NCBI RefSeq assembly: GCF_000473045.1
Contig: NZ_AXAY01000018.1
Coordinates: 1-64,000, forward strand
Length of the DNA stretch: 64,000 nucleotides
Direction of reading: 5' to 3'
Source of the DNA: Bradyrhizobium sp. WSM3983
Lineage (GTDB): Bacteria; Pseudomonadota; Alphaproteobacteria; Rhizobiales; Xanthobacteraceae
The position numbers and the translations under genes are program-made. Below the pieces are notes generated by a model. It searched no databases, was not told the DNA's origin, and saw nothing but the letters and a program-made list of their open reading frames with translations. Every line of letters starts with the position of its first letter. Position 1 is the first letter of the stretch. Shown piece by piece: positions 8,702 through 17,310 of the stretch.

Positions 8702-9991
8702 CTAATGCAGCCGCGCCTTGGCACGCGCCCGGGTCAATCCTTCCGCAAAAGACACCGCCGTGTCCAGACCCCTGCCACTGCCTAATGCGACAACCGCGGG
8801 GCGGCTCCGCGAAAGCAGTGCACGCGCCGCATCGCGGGTCGATTCGACGCTGACGGCGTCGATCCGGGCCACCAGCTCCTGCACCGTCTGCGGCCGGCCA
8901 TAAGCCAGAACGTGGCGGGCGAGCTGCTCGGCGCGCGACGAGCAGCTCTCCAGCGCCATCAGCAGGCCCGCCTTCATCTGCGCCTTGGCGCGGGCGATCT
9001 CAGCCTCGGTCAGGGTCTCGACCGAATCATTCATGATGTCGACCACGACCTCCATCATCTCCGGCGCGTCGCCGGGATCGGTGCCGGTGTAGAGGCCGAA
9101 GAATCCGGTGTCGGTATAGGGCGCGTGAAAGGAGTAGATCGAGTAGCAGAGGCCGCGCTTCTCGCGCACCTCCTGGAACAGCCGCGACGACATTCCGCCG
9201 CCGAGGATGTTGGTGAAGACCTGGAGCGAGAACAGCGACAGGTCGGTCTGCGGCACGCCTTCCAGCGCCAGCGTCAGATGCGCCTGCTCGAGCTCGCGAT
9301 GCACGACCTTGGCGCCGCCCTTGCCAAACATGGCTGCCTGCGGCTTCGGCCCAGGCGTCGCCTCGAAGCTCGCAAAGCGCTTCTCGACCTCGGCGACGAC
9401 CTGCTTGTGATCGACGGCGCCGGCCGCCGCCACCACCATGTCGGGCCCGCGGTAATGCGTCGAGAGATAATCGCGCAGCGAGTCGCGGTTGAAGGCGCGC
9501 AAGGTCTTGGCGGTGCCGAGAAGCGAGCGCCCCATCGGCTGGTCGGGATAGCAGAGCTCGTTGAGGTGCTCGAACACGACGTCGTCGGGCGTGTCCTGGG
9601 CCGCGCCGATTTCCTGCACGATGACGTTCTTCTCGCGCTCGAGCTCGTCGGGCTCGAAGGCGGGGTTGGCCAGGATGTCGGCAAGCACGTCGAGCGCCAG
9701 CGGCACATCGGCCTTCATCACCCGGGCATAATAGGACGTCGTCTCGGTCGAGGTGCCGGCATTGAGGTCGCCGCCGACCGCCTCGATCTCCTCGACGATC
9801 TCGCGCGAGGAGCGCCCGGTCGTGCCCTTGAACGCCATGTGCTCGAGCAGATGCGAGATGCCGTGCTCGTTCGGCTTCTCGTCGCGGCCGCCGACGCCGG
9901 CCCAGACGCCGAGCGCGGCGGTCTCGAGGTGAGGCATGTTGTCGGTGACGACGGTCAGGCCGGAGGCAAGCTTGGATATCTCGACGCTCAT
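8702..9991 (-). CDS. M16 family zinc peptidase (mitochondrial processing peptidase-like)
   Basis: 429-residue pitrilysin/MPP-beta-like protease. The inverted zinc motif is H47-L-L-E50-H51 in HGISHLLEHMAFKGT, with the downstream glutamate helix (EKNVIVQEIGAAQD) and the C-terminal M16 domain with the glycine-rich GGGMSSRLFQEVREKRGL segment. Both halves are complete. The start ATG at 9991 overlaps the thrC stop by 4 bases (ATGA), indicating translational coupling; the longer upstream frame lies inside thrC. The thrC-M16-RimJ order is common in alphaproteobacteria. The substrate is unknown. Confidence 0.93.
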   Translation of the reverse strand: MSVEISKLASGLTVVTDNMPHLETAALGVWAGVGGRDEKPNEHGISHLLEHMAFKGTTGRSSREIVEEIEAVGGDLNAGTSTETTSYYARVMKADVPLALDVLADILANPAFEPDELEREKNVIVQEIGAAQDTPDDVVFEHLNELCYPDQPMGRSLLGTAKTLRAFNRDSLRDYLSTHYRGPDMVVAAAGAVDHKQVVAEVEKRFASFEATPGPKPQAAMFGKGGAKVVHRELEQAHLTLALEGVPQTDLSLFSLQVFTNILGGGMSSRLFQEVREKRGLCYSIYSFHAPYTDTGFFGLYTGTDPGDAPEMMEVVVDIMNDSVETLTEAEIARAKAQMKAGLLMALESCSSRAEQLARHVLAYGRPQTVQELVARIDAVSVESTRDAARALLSRSRPAVVALGSGRGLDTAVSFAEGLTRARAKARLH

Positions 9992-11406
9992 CCGGCAACT
10001 CCCTGTTTCGCGGCGCGGCTGACCGACAGCACGAACCGCTCCACCTCGCTCTGATCGTTCTTCACCACCTGCATGTGTTCGGATTTGGTCATGAGACCGT
10101 CGAGCCATGCCGGCAGTTGCGGCCGCTGGCCACAGGCCGCATCCACGGCATCAGGGAATTTGGCCGGATGCGCGGTCGAAAGCACGATATTCGGCACGGT
10201 CGTGTCGGTGGTGTCGCGATCGGCGACCGCGAGCGCCACGGCGGTGTGGGGGTCGACCAGCTCGCCGGCCTCGCGCCAGGCGGCGCGGATCGCGGCCGCA
10301 GTTTCGGTCTCGTCGGCGCGGCCGGCGTCGAATTCTTCGCGGATCGCAGCGAGCGTGGCGTCAGGCAGGACGAAGCGGCCCGACTGTTTCAGCGAATCCA
10401 TCAGCCGGCGCACGCCGGCCGCATCGCGCTTGCCGGCTTCGAACAGCAGCCGCTCGAAATTCGAGGAGATCTGGATGTCCATCGAGGGCGAGGCAGTGGC
10501 GTGCACCTCGCGCACCTCGTAGATGCCGGTCTTGAGCGTGCGGGCAAGAATGTCATTGACGTTGGCGGCAATGCGCAGGGTCCGCACGGGAAGACCCATG
10601 CGCTTGGCGACGTAGCCTGCAAAAATATCGCCGAAATTGCCGGTCGGCACGATGAAATCCACCGCGCGCGCCGGTGCGCCGGCAGCGACTGCGGAGGTGA
10701 AATAATAGACCACCTGCGCGACGATGCGCGCCCAATTGATGGAATTGACGCCGGACAGCGAGGTCGCATCGCGGAAGCGATGGTTGTTGAACATCCCCTT
10801 CACCAGCGCCTGGCAATCGTCGAAATTGCCCTCAATGGCGAGCGCGTGGACATTGGCGGCGCCCGTCGTCGTCATCATGCGCTGCTGCACCTCGGAGATG
10901 CGCTTGTGCGGGAACAACACGATGAGGTCGACATTCTCCAGACCCGCAAAGGCTTCGACCGCGGCGCCGCCGGTGTCGCCGGAGGTCGCGACCACGATGG
11001 TGGTGCGCTGGCCGCGCTTGGCCAGCACATGGTCCATCAGCCGCGAGATCAGCTGCATCGCCACGTCCTTGAAGGCGAGCGTCGGACCGTGGAACAGTTC
11101 CAGCACGAATTGATGCGGCGACATCTGCCGCAGCGGCACCACGGCCGGATGACGGAAGGTGGCATAGGCCTCGTTCGCCATGCGGCCGAGCTCGGCGTCC
11201 GAAATCTCACCACCGACGAACGGACGGATGATTTCGACCGCGACCTCCCAATAGGGGCGACCAAAGAAGCCGGCGATGGTCTCGGCTGAAAGCTGCGGCC
11301 AGGTCACCGGCACATAGAGGCCGCCGTCGCGGGCAAGCCCGGTCAGCATCACGTCGCAGAAGCCAAGCTCAGGGGCCTCGCCCCGGGTCGAGATATAACG
11401 AGTCAA
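9988..11406 (-). CDS. thrC: Threonine synthase
   Basis: 472-residue PLP enzyme converting O-phosphohomoserine to threonine in the cytoplasm. The Schiff-base lysine is K113 in HGPTLAFKDVAMQLI; the phosphate-binding SGDTGGAA and the N-terminal RGEAPELGFCDVMLTGLA motif are clear. There is no ATG at the expected N-terminus. A TTG at 11406 follows GGAGGG with good spacing and gives the family's usual beginning (LTRYISTRGEAP); another TTG at 11418 is possible. It heads the operon with the M16 peptidase. Confidence 0.95.
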   Translation of the reverse strand: MTRYISTRGEAPELGFCDVMLTGLARDGGLYVPVTWPQLSAETIAGFFGRPYWEVAVEIIRPFVGGEISDAELGRMANEAYATFRHPAVVPLRQMSPHQFVLELFHGPTLAFKDVAMQLISRLMDHVLAKRGQRTTIVVATSGDTGGAAVEAFAGLENVDLIVLFPHKRISEVQQRMMTTTGAANVHALAIEGNFDDCQALVKGMFNNHRFRDATSLSGVNSINWARIVAQVVYYFTSAVAAGAPARAVDFIVPTGNFGDIFAGYVAKRMGLPVRTLRIAANVNDILARTLKTGIYEVREVHATASPSMDIQISSNFERLLFEAGKRDAAGVRRLMDSLKQSGRFVLPDATLAAIREEFDAGRADETETAAAIRAAWREAGELVDPHTAVALAVADRDTTDTTVPNIVLSTAHPAKFPDAVDAACGQRPQLPAWLDGLMTKSEHMQVVKNDQSEVERFVLSVSRAAKQGVAG

Positions 11407-11532
11407 ACTGCCCTCCAAAGGCTGGCCCGGCCTGAATCCGGGCCTTAAGCCTTTGATTTTACGATATTCCTAGTTCACAGCCAGCGGCTTCCGGCACCAT
11501 AGAGTGTTTTGCGGGGCCGCACCATGCCCAAC

Positions 11533-11637
11533 GAAAAAGGGCTGCGGCGATGCCGCAGCCCTTCTCTTGGAAGGTCTGTCGTTGATGTGTGCAGACCCGG
11601 TTTTCCGTGTTGGGGCGCCTGCCCCGAAAATCGTTCG
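11533..11637 (-). ncRNA. Candidate structured small RNA
   Basis: A putative transcript of about 100 nt inside the 529-bp gap between thrC and a response regulator. Three stems are readable on the minus strand: GGGGC/GCCCC (11612-11625), GGTCTG/CAGACC with a 13-nt loop (11573-11597), and a 10-bp terminator stem (11539-11561) followed by TTTTT. A plausible promoter precedes it (11643-11671). No convincing coding frame overlaps. The family is not recognised. Alternatives are a long leader with an attenuator for thrC, or the terminator of the response-regulator transcript. Confidence 0.45.
11534..11561 (-). terminator. Rho-independent terminator of the candidate small RNA
   Basis: On the minus strand, GGGCTGCGGC, loop ATC, GCCGCAGCCC, then five T residues. 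It stands 128 bases upstream of thrC in the same direction, so thrC must start transcription below it or be controlled by readthrough. Confidence 0.8.
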
Positions 11638-11642
11638 TTCGA

Positions 11643-11671
11643 GCTATCGTCACCTGTCACGGGATCGTCAA
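11643..11671 (-). promoter_or_regulatory. Possible promoter of the candidate small RNA
   Basis: Minus-strand TTGACG (11671-11666), 17-base spacer, then GATAGC (11648-11643). The -35 element is good and the -10 is weak (three of six). It would start RNA near 11637. Confidence 0.35.
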
Positions 11672-11894
11672 GGAGAAAAACGGCGCGCGAGGCCGAATGT
11701 TCCTGTTTTTCCCGGCATGCCCCGGCGGGCCGACGATGAGATTGCCCGGCACCGCTTGGCATCATTGCCATGTTTTCCCGGATCGACGCGCCAGACGGGA
11801 ACGAACGCCTCGCCGGCCCATTGTGTCGGCGGATCGCATCAGCCGTCGTCCACACATTGCCCGGACGCGCGGCGGCGCCGATCCGTCGACTGAG

Positions 11895-11918
11895 CCGGCT
11901 GCATCCTGGAGCAGCCGG
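11895..11918 (-). other. Hairpin just after the response regulator gene
   Basis: Perfect inverted repeat CCGGCTGC / GCAGCCGG with an 8-base loop, 18 bases after the stop of the minus-strand response regulator. There is no T run, so it is not a standard terminator. The remainder of the gap up to 11643 shows no supported gene. Confidence 0.4.
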
Positions 11919-11935
11919 TTCGGTCTCTGACGATG

Positions 11936-12580
11936 TCAGTTCATCCCGATTTCCACTGCAATCCGGATCAGGTCGGAGTGGTTCTTGGCCCCTAGCTTCT
12001 GCTTGAGCAGGGACGTGGTGTTGGCGACGGTCTTGTAGGAAATGCCGAGCGCCTCGGCGACCTCCACGATCTTGTTGCCGCGCCCGAGCAGGCGGAGAAT
12101 CTCGAGTTCCCGCGGCGTCATCTGCGAGGCCGGATTGGCCTTGATCGCAGCACCGGAGAACGTCACGGCTTCCGCAAGCTGCGGCGAAATGAAATTGTCG
12201 CCCGCGACCACCTTGCGCACGGCCTTGAGCAGAATCCGGGGATCGTCGCCCTTGGAGACATAGCCCTGCGCCCCGAGCTCCACCGCGCGCACCACAAAGG
12301 CCGGATCGTCATTCATGCTGAACATGATGATCTTGGCATCCGGATCGTCCCTGCGGATTCGCCGCATCAGCTCGAAGCCGGAGACATCGGGCAAGCTGAT
12401 GTCGATCACCGTCACGTCAGGACGCTTGCTGATATAGGCCCGATGCCCAGATTTGGCGTCGCTCGCCTCGTCGATCCGGATCGAATGGTCGGACGAAAAC
12501 AGGGTGCGACATCCTGACAGCACCACAGGATGGTCGTCGACGATCAGGACTCGGGTCGCCGGCTTGGCGGTATCTTGCAT
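11936..12580 (-). CDS. LuxR/NarL-family response regulator
   Basis: 214-residue response regulator. The receiver domain has D15-D16, phospho-acceptor D60 (VIDISLPDVSGFE), and K110 (GYVSKGDD). The LuxR helix-turn-helix occupies about 150-210 (MTPRELEILRLLGRGN, then VAEALGISYKTVANTTSLLKQKLG). It is divergent from the sensor kinase at 12647 with a 66-bp gap, so the two very likely form a cognate pair and may share a regulated promoter region. Target genes are not evident. Confidence 0.92.
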   Translation of the reverse strand: MQDTAKPATRVLIVDDHPVVLSGCRTLFSSDHSIRIDEASDAKSGHRAYISKRPDVTVIDISLPDVSGFELMRRIRRDDPDAKIIMFSMNDDPAFVVRAVELGAQGYVSKGDDPRILLKAVRKVVAGDNFISPQLAEAVTFSGAAIKANPASQMTPRELEILRLLGRGNKIVEVAEALGISYKTVANTTSLLKQKLGAKNHSDLIRIAVEIGMN

Positions 12581-12646
12581 CGCGCGCTCTCTTGTTTTCT
12601 GGACTCATAGACCGGCGGGAACAAATGGAAAGAGAAAATCCCGCCA

Positions 12647-14008
12647 ATGCGCGTTAGAATTGACCTAATGTGGCACCGGCTCTCGTTCAGGACCCAGCTG
12701 TTTCTTCCGCTCGGCTTGAGCTTTCTCGCCGCGCTGGCAATGGGTGGTTTGCTGCTCCAGACCTTCGCGGCCGGCCAGCTGGCTGACGAGAATGAGCCCG
12801 GTCGACGCTCGACCCAGGCCGTCGCCGTCGCACTCAACGGCACCCTCAGCGCGGCTGACAATCCGAGGAAGATGCTCGATGCATTTGTCAATTCTTTGGG
12901 CACCTCCTCTGATATCCAGTTCCGTCCACTGGAAGCAGGTCCCTCCCCGTCCGTGAAGGACAGCCTGCGGGAGGTGCATGGCGTACCGCAATGGTTCGTG
13001 GACCTGATCGCCATCCCGGACATGGACGCGGCATCGCCTGTCATCATCGACGGCAGGCGCGTCGGCGACATCGTGTTCATGCCCAACCTGTCGGCCGATC
13101 TGTTCGAGAAATGGATCGGCTTTCTGGCGCTCACGGGCCTCATCGCCATTCTGATGGTGTTGACTGGAGCGATTGCCTACCTCTTCGCAAGATCGTCGCT
13201 GCGGCCTTTGCAAAATCTCGGCGACGGCCTCACGCGAATGCGGCGCGGCGATTACGCGACGCCGATTCCGATCACTGGACCGCCGGAGATCCGGCGCAGC
13301 TGCGAGGAGGCCAATGCGCTCGCCGCGACGCTCGCGCAATTGAGCCAGGACAACCGCGACCTGTTGCACCGGCTGGTGTCACTCCAGGACAACGAGCGGC
13401 GCGATCTCGCCCGCGAGCTGCATGACGAGCTTGGCCCGCTGCTGTTCAGCATCCGCGCCGGCGCGATCGCGCTGAGCGCGGCCGCGCCGCAGACGGGAAA
13501 TCTCGGCAACTCCATGCAGGAGGTGATGCGATCGGTCGAGGCGCTTCAGCAAACCAACCGCCGCATCCTCGACCGGCTGCGGCCGCTCTACATCGAGGAA
13601 TTGGGGCTCGAGGCCAGCGTGCAGACGCTGCTCCAGAACTTTCGAAGGCAAGCGCCGCATATCAGCCTGACGGCTGCTCTCGATCCTGATCTGAACGAGA
13701 TCGACGGACCATTAGCCCAGACTGTCTATCGCCTGATTCAGGAGGCACTGACCAACGTGCTGCGTCATGCCGCCGCCCGCAATGCCCATGTGCAGGCGAG
13801 CATAGCCGGCGAGACGCTCGCCATCGACATCTCGGATGACGGCGCCGGATTTCCCGCCGATAATGTCTTCGGCCGGGGTCTCACCGGCATGCATGAGCGC
13901 GTGCGGGCGCTCACCGGGTCGCTGTCGCTTTTGCGAGCGGATGAGCGGACCTATGTGCGCTGTCGTCTGCCGGTTGAAACGACACGAGACGGGCTGGCGT
14001 CAATCTAG
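12647..14008 (+). CDS. Membrane sensor histidine kinase, HisKA_3 (NarX/UhpB-like)
   Basis: 453 residues. TM1 (about 15-35), a periplasmic sensor region of about 120 residues, TM2 (about 157-182), a HAMP linker (about 182-232), then a dimerisation/phospho-acceptor helix with H259 (RRDLARELHDELGPLLFSIR) and a GHKL ATPase domain with N370 (YRLIQEALTNVLRHA), DDGAGF (397-402) and GRGLTGM. HisKA_3 kinases normally pair with LuxR-type regulators such as the one divergent from it. A second ATG at 12668 (MWHRL) is an alternative start. The signal sensed is unknown. Confidence 0.92.
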   Translation: MRVRIDLMWHRLSFRTQLFLPLGLSFLAALAMGGLLLQTFAAGQLADENEPGRRSTQAVAVALNGTLSAADNPRKMLDAFVNSLGTSSDIQFRPLEAGPSPSVKDSLREVHGVPQWFVDLIAIPDMDAASPVIIDGRRVGDIVFMPNLSADLFEKWIGFLALTGLIAILMVLTGAIAYLFARSSLRPLQNLGDGLTRMRRGDYATPIPITGPPEIRRSCEEANALAATLAQLSQDNRDLLHRLVSLQDNERRDLARELHDELGPLLFSIRAGAIALSAAAPQTGNLGNSMQEVMRSVEALQQTNRRILDRLRPLYIEELGLEASVQTLLQNFRRQAPHISLTAALDPDLNEIDGPLAQTVYRLIQEALTNVLRHAAARNAHVQASIAGETLAIDISDDGAGFPADNVFGRGLTGMHERVRALTGSLSLLRADERTYVRCRLPVETTRDGLASI

Positions 14009-14370
14009 CAGGCGCCGCAATCGTGCGAGCCCTGCTGCGCCGGCTCGCATAGCGTGCTGTGGATCTTGCCGTCCGCGCTGAAGCGAAACGAGGCGCGTAC
14101 GCGCAGCGCGCCCGCGACGGAATATTCGAGATCGATGCCGTTCTGCGCGGGATGGATTTCCTCCAGGCCAAAGCCCGCCGAGGAGAACGCGCTGAGCTTC
14201 GGTCCCCAATAGGTTTGGAGTTCGTGCCGGCCGCGATAGAGATGCGTGCCGTTGCAGCTGCATTCCACCTCGCCATCGTCGGCATAGAGGTCGAGCAGCG
14301 TCGCCAGGTCACCCTTGCGGCAGGCATCCACCCAATCGACAACAAGTCCCATCTGATCGAAATCGCGCAC
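14005..14370 (-). CDS. NTF2-like (SnoaL-type) protein
   Basis: 121 residues with the NTF2-like fold pattern: an N-terminal helix pair VVDWVDACRKGDLATLLDLYADDGEVECS, then RGRHELQTYWGPKL and strands. Members are small enzymes or binding domains, so no reaction can be assigned. Unusually cysteine-rich at two points (ECSCNG and the C-terminal HDCGAC). The GTG at 14370 has AGGA upstream; ATG at 14352 is an alternative. Its stop shares the palindromic CTAG (14005-14008) with the stop of the convergent kinase gene. Confidence 0.75.
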   Translation of the reverse strand: MRDFDQMGLVVDWVDACRKGDLATLLDLYADDGEVECSCNGTHLYRGRHELQTYWGPKLSAFSSAGFGLEEIHPAQNGIDLEYSVAGALRVRASFRFSADGKIHSTLCEPAQQGSHDCGAC

Positions 14371-14496
14371 GCCAAGAATCCTGTTTGCCGCGGGAAAATT
14401 TCAGTGCGGCTTAGGATCACCCTCGTGAATATGCGCTGAATAATAAAGCCCGGGCGATTCCGGGTTCCCACCGGGAACCTACGGACTAACGATTCT

Positions 14497-15243
14497 CTAA
14501 CGCCGTGCCCTCACCCAGACGCCGAATGCGATCAGCACGGCGCCGGCAAGCGCGAACCACGTAACAGCGTATTGCAGATGGTCGTCCTTCAGATGCAGGT
14601 CGAGCGGTCCCGGGCGCGGAATGCCGTTCTCGGGCACCGGCTGCTCGAGATCGACATAGAACGGGGCAACCGCACCCCAGCCGAGCGCGCTCGCGATCTC
14701 TCGATGAGAGCGCACGAACCACAGCCGCTTGTCCCGGTTTTCGGCCGGCGTGAGCCATCCCGGAGCTTCCGAAAAGCGCAGATAGCCGGTGAGCGCGACC
14801 GGCGCGCCGGTGACGAGCTTTTTCACCGCGCGATCCTCGACGCTGCGATCCTGCATCGTATTCTCGACGAAGCCGGCATCGATCACGACGATCTCGCCGC
14901 TCGGCAGCCGCGACGGCAAGAAGGCCCAGGTGCCGGGACCGGAGGCATCCTTGCGCACGGCGGAGCCGGATGAATAGACCATCGCATCCGGCGAGGCTGC
15001 GTAGGTCGCCGTGAAGCTGACGCGGCGAAATTCGTCGCGCGCAGGCGTGAGCGCGGCCCATTGCGCAGGTGGCGGCAGCGCGACGGGTGCTGCCGCGAGA
15101 CGCTCGGTGAGTGCAGCGATCAGTTCGTGCTTGGCGGCGCGACGCTGCAATTGCCAGATACCGAGCGCGACGAAAGCCGCGGTCAGCAGAAGCGTGAACA
15201 GCGCGAAGCCGGCCACGCGGGGCGTGCGCGCAGTCTCGCTCAT
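14497..15243 (-). CDS. SURF1 family cytochrome oxidase assembly protein
   Basis: 248-residue SURF1/Shy1 homologue that aids haem a insertion and assembly of aa3 oxidase. Two membrane helices bracket a periplasmic domain: TM1 about 12-32 (VAGFALFTLLLTAAFVALGI followed by WQLQRR) and TM2 near the C-terminus (WFALAGAVLIAFGVWVRARR). Family signatures GIWQLQRRAAK and HLQYAVTWFALA are present. The ATG overlaps the DUF983 stop by 4 bases (ATGA). Last gene of the cox cluster. Confidence 0.93.
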   Translation of the reverse strand: MSETARTPRVAGFALFTLLLTAAFVALGIWQLQRRAAKHELIAALTERLAAAPVALPPPAQWAALTPARDEFRRVSFTATYAASPDAMVYSSGSAVRKDASGPGTWAFLPSRLPSGEIVVIDAGFVENTMQDRSVEDRAVKKLVTGAPVALTGYLRFSEAPGWLTPAENRDKRLWFVRSHREIASALGWGAVAPFYVDLEQPVPENGIPRPGPLDLHLKDDHLQYAVTWFALAGAVLIAFGVWVRARR

Positions 15244-15641
15244 TTCGCGCGGTCGACCAACCGGCCCGGCGCCGCCTTGTGGTGGAATTGCAGCGCGATC
15301 AGCAGCGACTTCATGGCGCGGAGCGGCAGAAGCGTGGTGGCGAGGATCAGCGGCAGCCACAGCACCGCATGCAGCCAGTACGGCGGCTGATACTTGACTT
15401 CGACGACGAGCGCGCAGCCGACCACGATCGCGCCGGCGAGCATGATGATGAAGATCGCCGGACCGTCGCCGGCGTCGATGAAGGCGTAGTCGAGACCGCA
15501 GCGGTCACAGGACGGCGCGAGCGTCAGGAAGCCCGCATAGAGCTTGCCCTCACCGCAGCGTGGGCATTTGCAGGCGAGCCCGCGCAACGCGCTTTGCAGG
15601 ACGGTGGGCTGGGCCTCAGGAGTGCCGGCGGGTTCGTTCAT
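15240..15641 (-). CDS. DUF983 family zinc-ribbon membrane protein
   Basis: 133 residues. An N-terminal four-cysteine zinc ribbon (CKCPRCGEGKLY ... CDRCGLDY) is followed by two membrane helices (about 63-83 and 91-112). DUF983 proteins are often encoded next to cytochrome oxidase assembly genes; a role in oxidase biogenesis is inferred from that context only. The ATG at 15641 is the first start giving the ribbon at the N-terminus. It is separated from coxC by a hairpin and overlaps the SURF1 gene by 4 bases. Confidence 0.87.
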   Translation of the reverse strand: MNEPAGTPEAQPTVLQSALRGLACKCPRCGEGKLYAGFLTLAPSCDRCGLDYAFIDAGDGPAIFIIMLAGAIVVGCALVVEVKYQPPYWLHAVLWLPLILATTLLPLRAMKSLLIALQFHHKAAPGRLVDRAK

Positions 15642-15691
15642 GATGAGCAAGTCTATCACAGTTTCAGTCGCGGCCTCGACCGCCGGAAAGC

Positions 15692-15719
15692 GAAAGGGCG
15701 GCCCTGCAGCCGCCCTTTC
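15692..15719 (-). terminator. Terminator-like hairpin between coxC and the DUF983 gene
   Basis: Eleven-bp inverted repeat GAAAGGGCGGC / GCCGCCCTTTC with a six-base loop. On the minus strand the stem ends CCCTTTCGCTTTCC, a poor T run. It may partly end transcription of the coxBAC part of the operon or protect its 3' end. Confidence 0.5.
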
Positions 15720-15738
15720 CCAATCGATCTGTCGCGGC

Positions 15739-16596
15739 TCAGTGCGCGCCGTGGGCCATGGTCTCGGCGCCATGTCCCCAGACATATATGCAGAGGAACA
15801 GGAACAGCCAGACCACGTCGACGAAGTGCCAGTACCAGGCGGCGAACTCGAAGCCGAGATGCTGGGTCGGCGTGAAATGGCCGGCATAGGCGCGCGCCAG
15901 GCAGACGATCAGGAAGATGGTGCCGACCAGTACGTGGAAGCCGTGGAAGCCGGTCGCCATGAAGAAGGTCCCGCCGTAGACGTTGCCGGCGAACGAGAAC
16001 GCTGCGTGGCTGTACTCATACGCCTGCACGAAGGTGAAGGTCGCGCCCAGCAGCACGGTGAGGATCAGGCCGTATTTCAGACCCTGGCGATCGTTCTCGA
16101 GCAGCGCGTGATGCGCCCAGGTCACGGTGGTGCCGGAGGTCAGCAGGATCAGCGTGTTCAAAAGCGGGAGATGCCAGGGATCGAAGGTCTCGATACCCTT
16201 CGGCGGCCAGACGCCGCCGAACAGGGCTTCGCGGGTTGCGTGAACGGGATCAGCCGGGAACAGCGCCGCGTTGAAATAGGCCCAGAACCAGGCGACGAAG
16301 AACATCACCTCGGAGGCGATGAACAGGATCATGCCATAGCGATGGCTGATCTGCACCACGCGGGTATGGTCGCCCTTGTACTGGGCTTCCTTGATCACGT
16401 CGCCCCACCAGCTCGCCATGGTGTAGAGCACGCCGATGGTGCCGACACCGAAGATGATCGGTGCGGCCGAGAGCATGTGATGCATCCAGGTGATCGCGCC
16501 GACCGCCATGACGAAGGCCGAGACGGAGCCGACCGCCGGCCACGGAGAGGGATCGACCAGGTGGTAGTCGTGATGCTTGCCTTGCGCGGTGGCCAT
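15739..16596 (-). CDS. coxC: Cytochrome c oxidase subunit III
   Basis: 285-residue subunit III of the aa3-type oxidase, an integral membrane protein without redox centres that stabilises subunit I. The seven-helix pattern and family signatures are clear: HHDYHLVDPSPWP near the N-terminus, EVMFFVAWFWAYF in the middle, TGFHGFHVLVGTIFL, and the C-terminal FEFAAWYWHFVDVVWLFLF. The ATG at 16596 (MATAQGKHH) has a GGAGAC sequence upstream. Confidence 0.97.
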   Translation of the reverse strand: MATAQGKHHDYHLVDPSPWPAVGSVSAFVMAVGAITWMHHMLSAAPIIFGVGTIGVLYTMASWWGDVIKEAQYKGDHTRVVQISHRYGMILFIASEVMFFVAWFWAYFNAALFPADPVHATREALFGGVWPPKGIETFDPWHLPLLNTLILLTSGTTVTWAHHALLENDRQGLKYGLILTVLLGATFTFVQAYEYSHAAFSFAGNVYGGTFFMATGFHGFHVLVGTIFLIVCLARAYAGHFTPTQHLGFEFAAWYWHFVDVVWLFLFLCIYVWGHGAETMAHGAH

Positions 16597-16660
16597 TTCG
16601 GTCTGTCTCCTCAATCCCGTGCCTGTCCGGCACTTATCCCCTTATTCCAACCCCTGAGCG

Positions 16661-17305
16661 TCAACCCGGCGGTTGGAGATTTCCCTTGCGTTTGTCGTCC
16701 TCGCCGGATGCGACCGGCTTCACCACCGGATCGCGCACCGGATAGAACGTGTAGGACAGCGTGATCGTGCCGAGCCCGTCATTGTCGTGATCATTGACGA
16801 TCGACGGATCGACGTAAAACACCACGGGCATCTCGCGCTTCTCGCCGGGCGCCATGGTCTGCTCGGTGAAGCAGAAGCAGTTGATCTTCTGGAAATAGGA
16901 GCCGACCGTCAGCGGCGCGACGTTGTAGGCGGCTTGCCCTGAGGTGGTACGCGCGGCCTGGTTGGTCACGGTGTAATAGATGGTGGTGACCTGGCCGATA
17001 TTGACCTCGACCTCGGTCTGCTCAGGCTCGAACTTCCAGGGCAGACCCGGCGCGACGTTGGAATCGAAGCGCACCGTGATCTTCCGCGCGATCGGGCCGG
17101 TGGCAGGCGCCGAGGTCGCGACCTGGGTCGTGCCGTTGAAGCCGGTGGCGCGGCAGAACCAGTTGTAGAACGGCACCGCCGCGTAGGACGCGCCGACCAT
17201 CAGCGCAACCACGCCGCCGCAGATCGAGGCGACCAGCACGTCACGACCGAGACCTTTCCTGGCCGTTCGGCTCTGATCGCGCGATATGGTCGGCTCTCGA
17301 TCCAT
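16661..17305 (-). CDS. ctaG: Cytochrome c oxidase assembly protein CtaG (Cox11), CuB insertion
   Basis: 214-residue Cox11-type copper chaperone that delivers copper to the CuB site of subunit I. One N-terminal membrane anchor (about 22-45, VLVASICGGVVALMVGASYA) precedes a periplasmic immunoglobulin-like domain with the copper-binding CFCF motif (KINCFCFTEQTMAPGE). The start is ATG 17305, or GTG 17314, which would overlap the upstream stop as GTGA; the coupling geometry is compatible with either. Confidence 0.93.
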   Translation of the reverse strand: MDREPTISRDQSRTARKGLGRDVLVASICGGVVALMVGASYAAVPFYNWFCRATGFNGTTQVATSAPATGPIARKITVRFDSNVAPGLPWKFEPEQTEVEVNIGQVTTIYYTVTNQAARTTSGQAAYNVAPLTVGSYFQKINCFCFTEQTMAPGEKREMPVVFYVDPSIVNDHDNDGLGTITLSYTFYPVRDPVVKPVASGEDDKRKGNLQPPG

Positions 17306-17310
17306 CTGTC

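Noticed and set aside
11475..11855. A 126-residue minus-strand frame upstream of thrC
   Set aside because: No domain or ribosome binding site, and it reads through a strong terminator; the stems indicate an RNA element instead.
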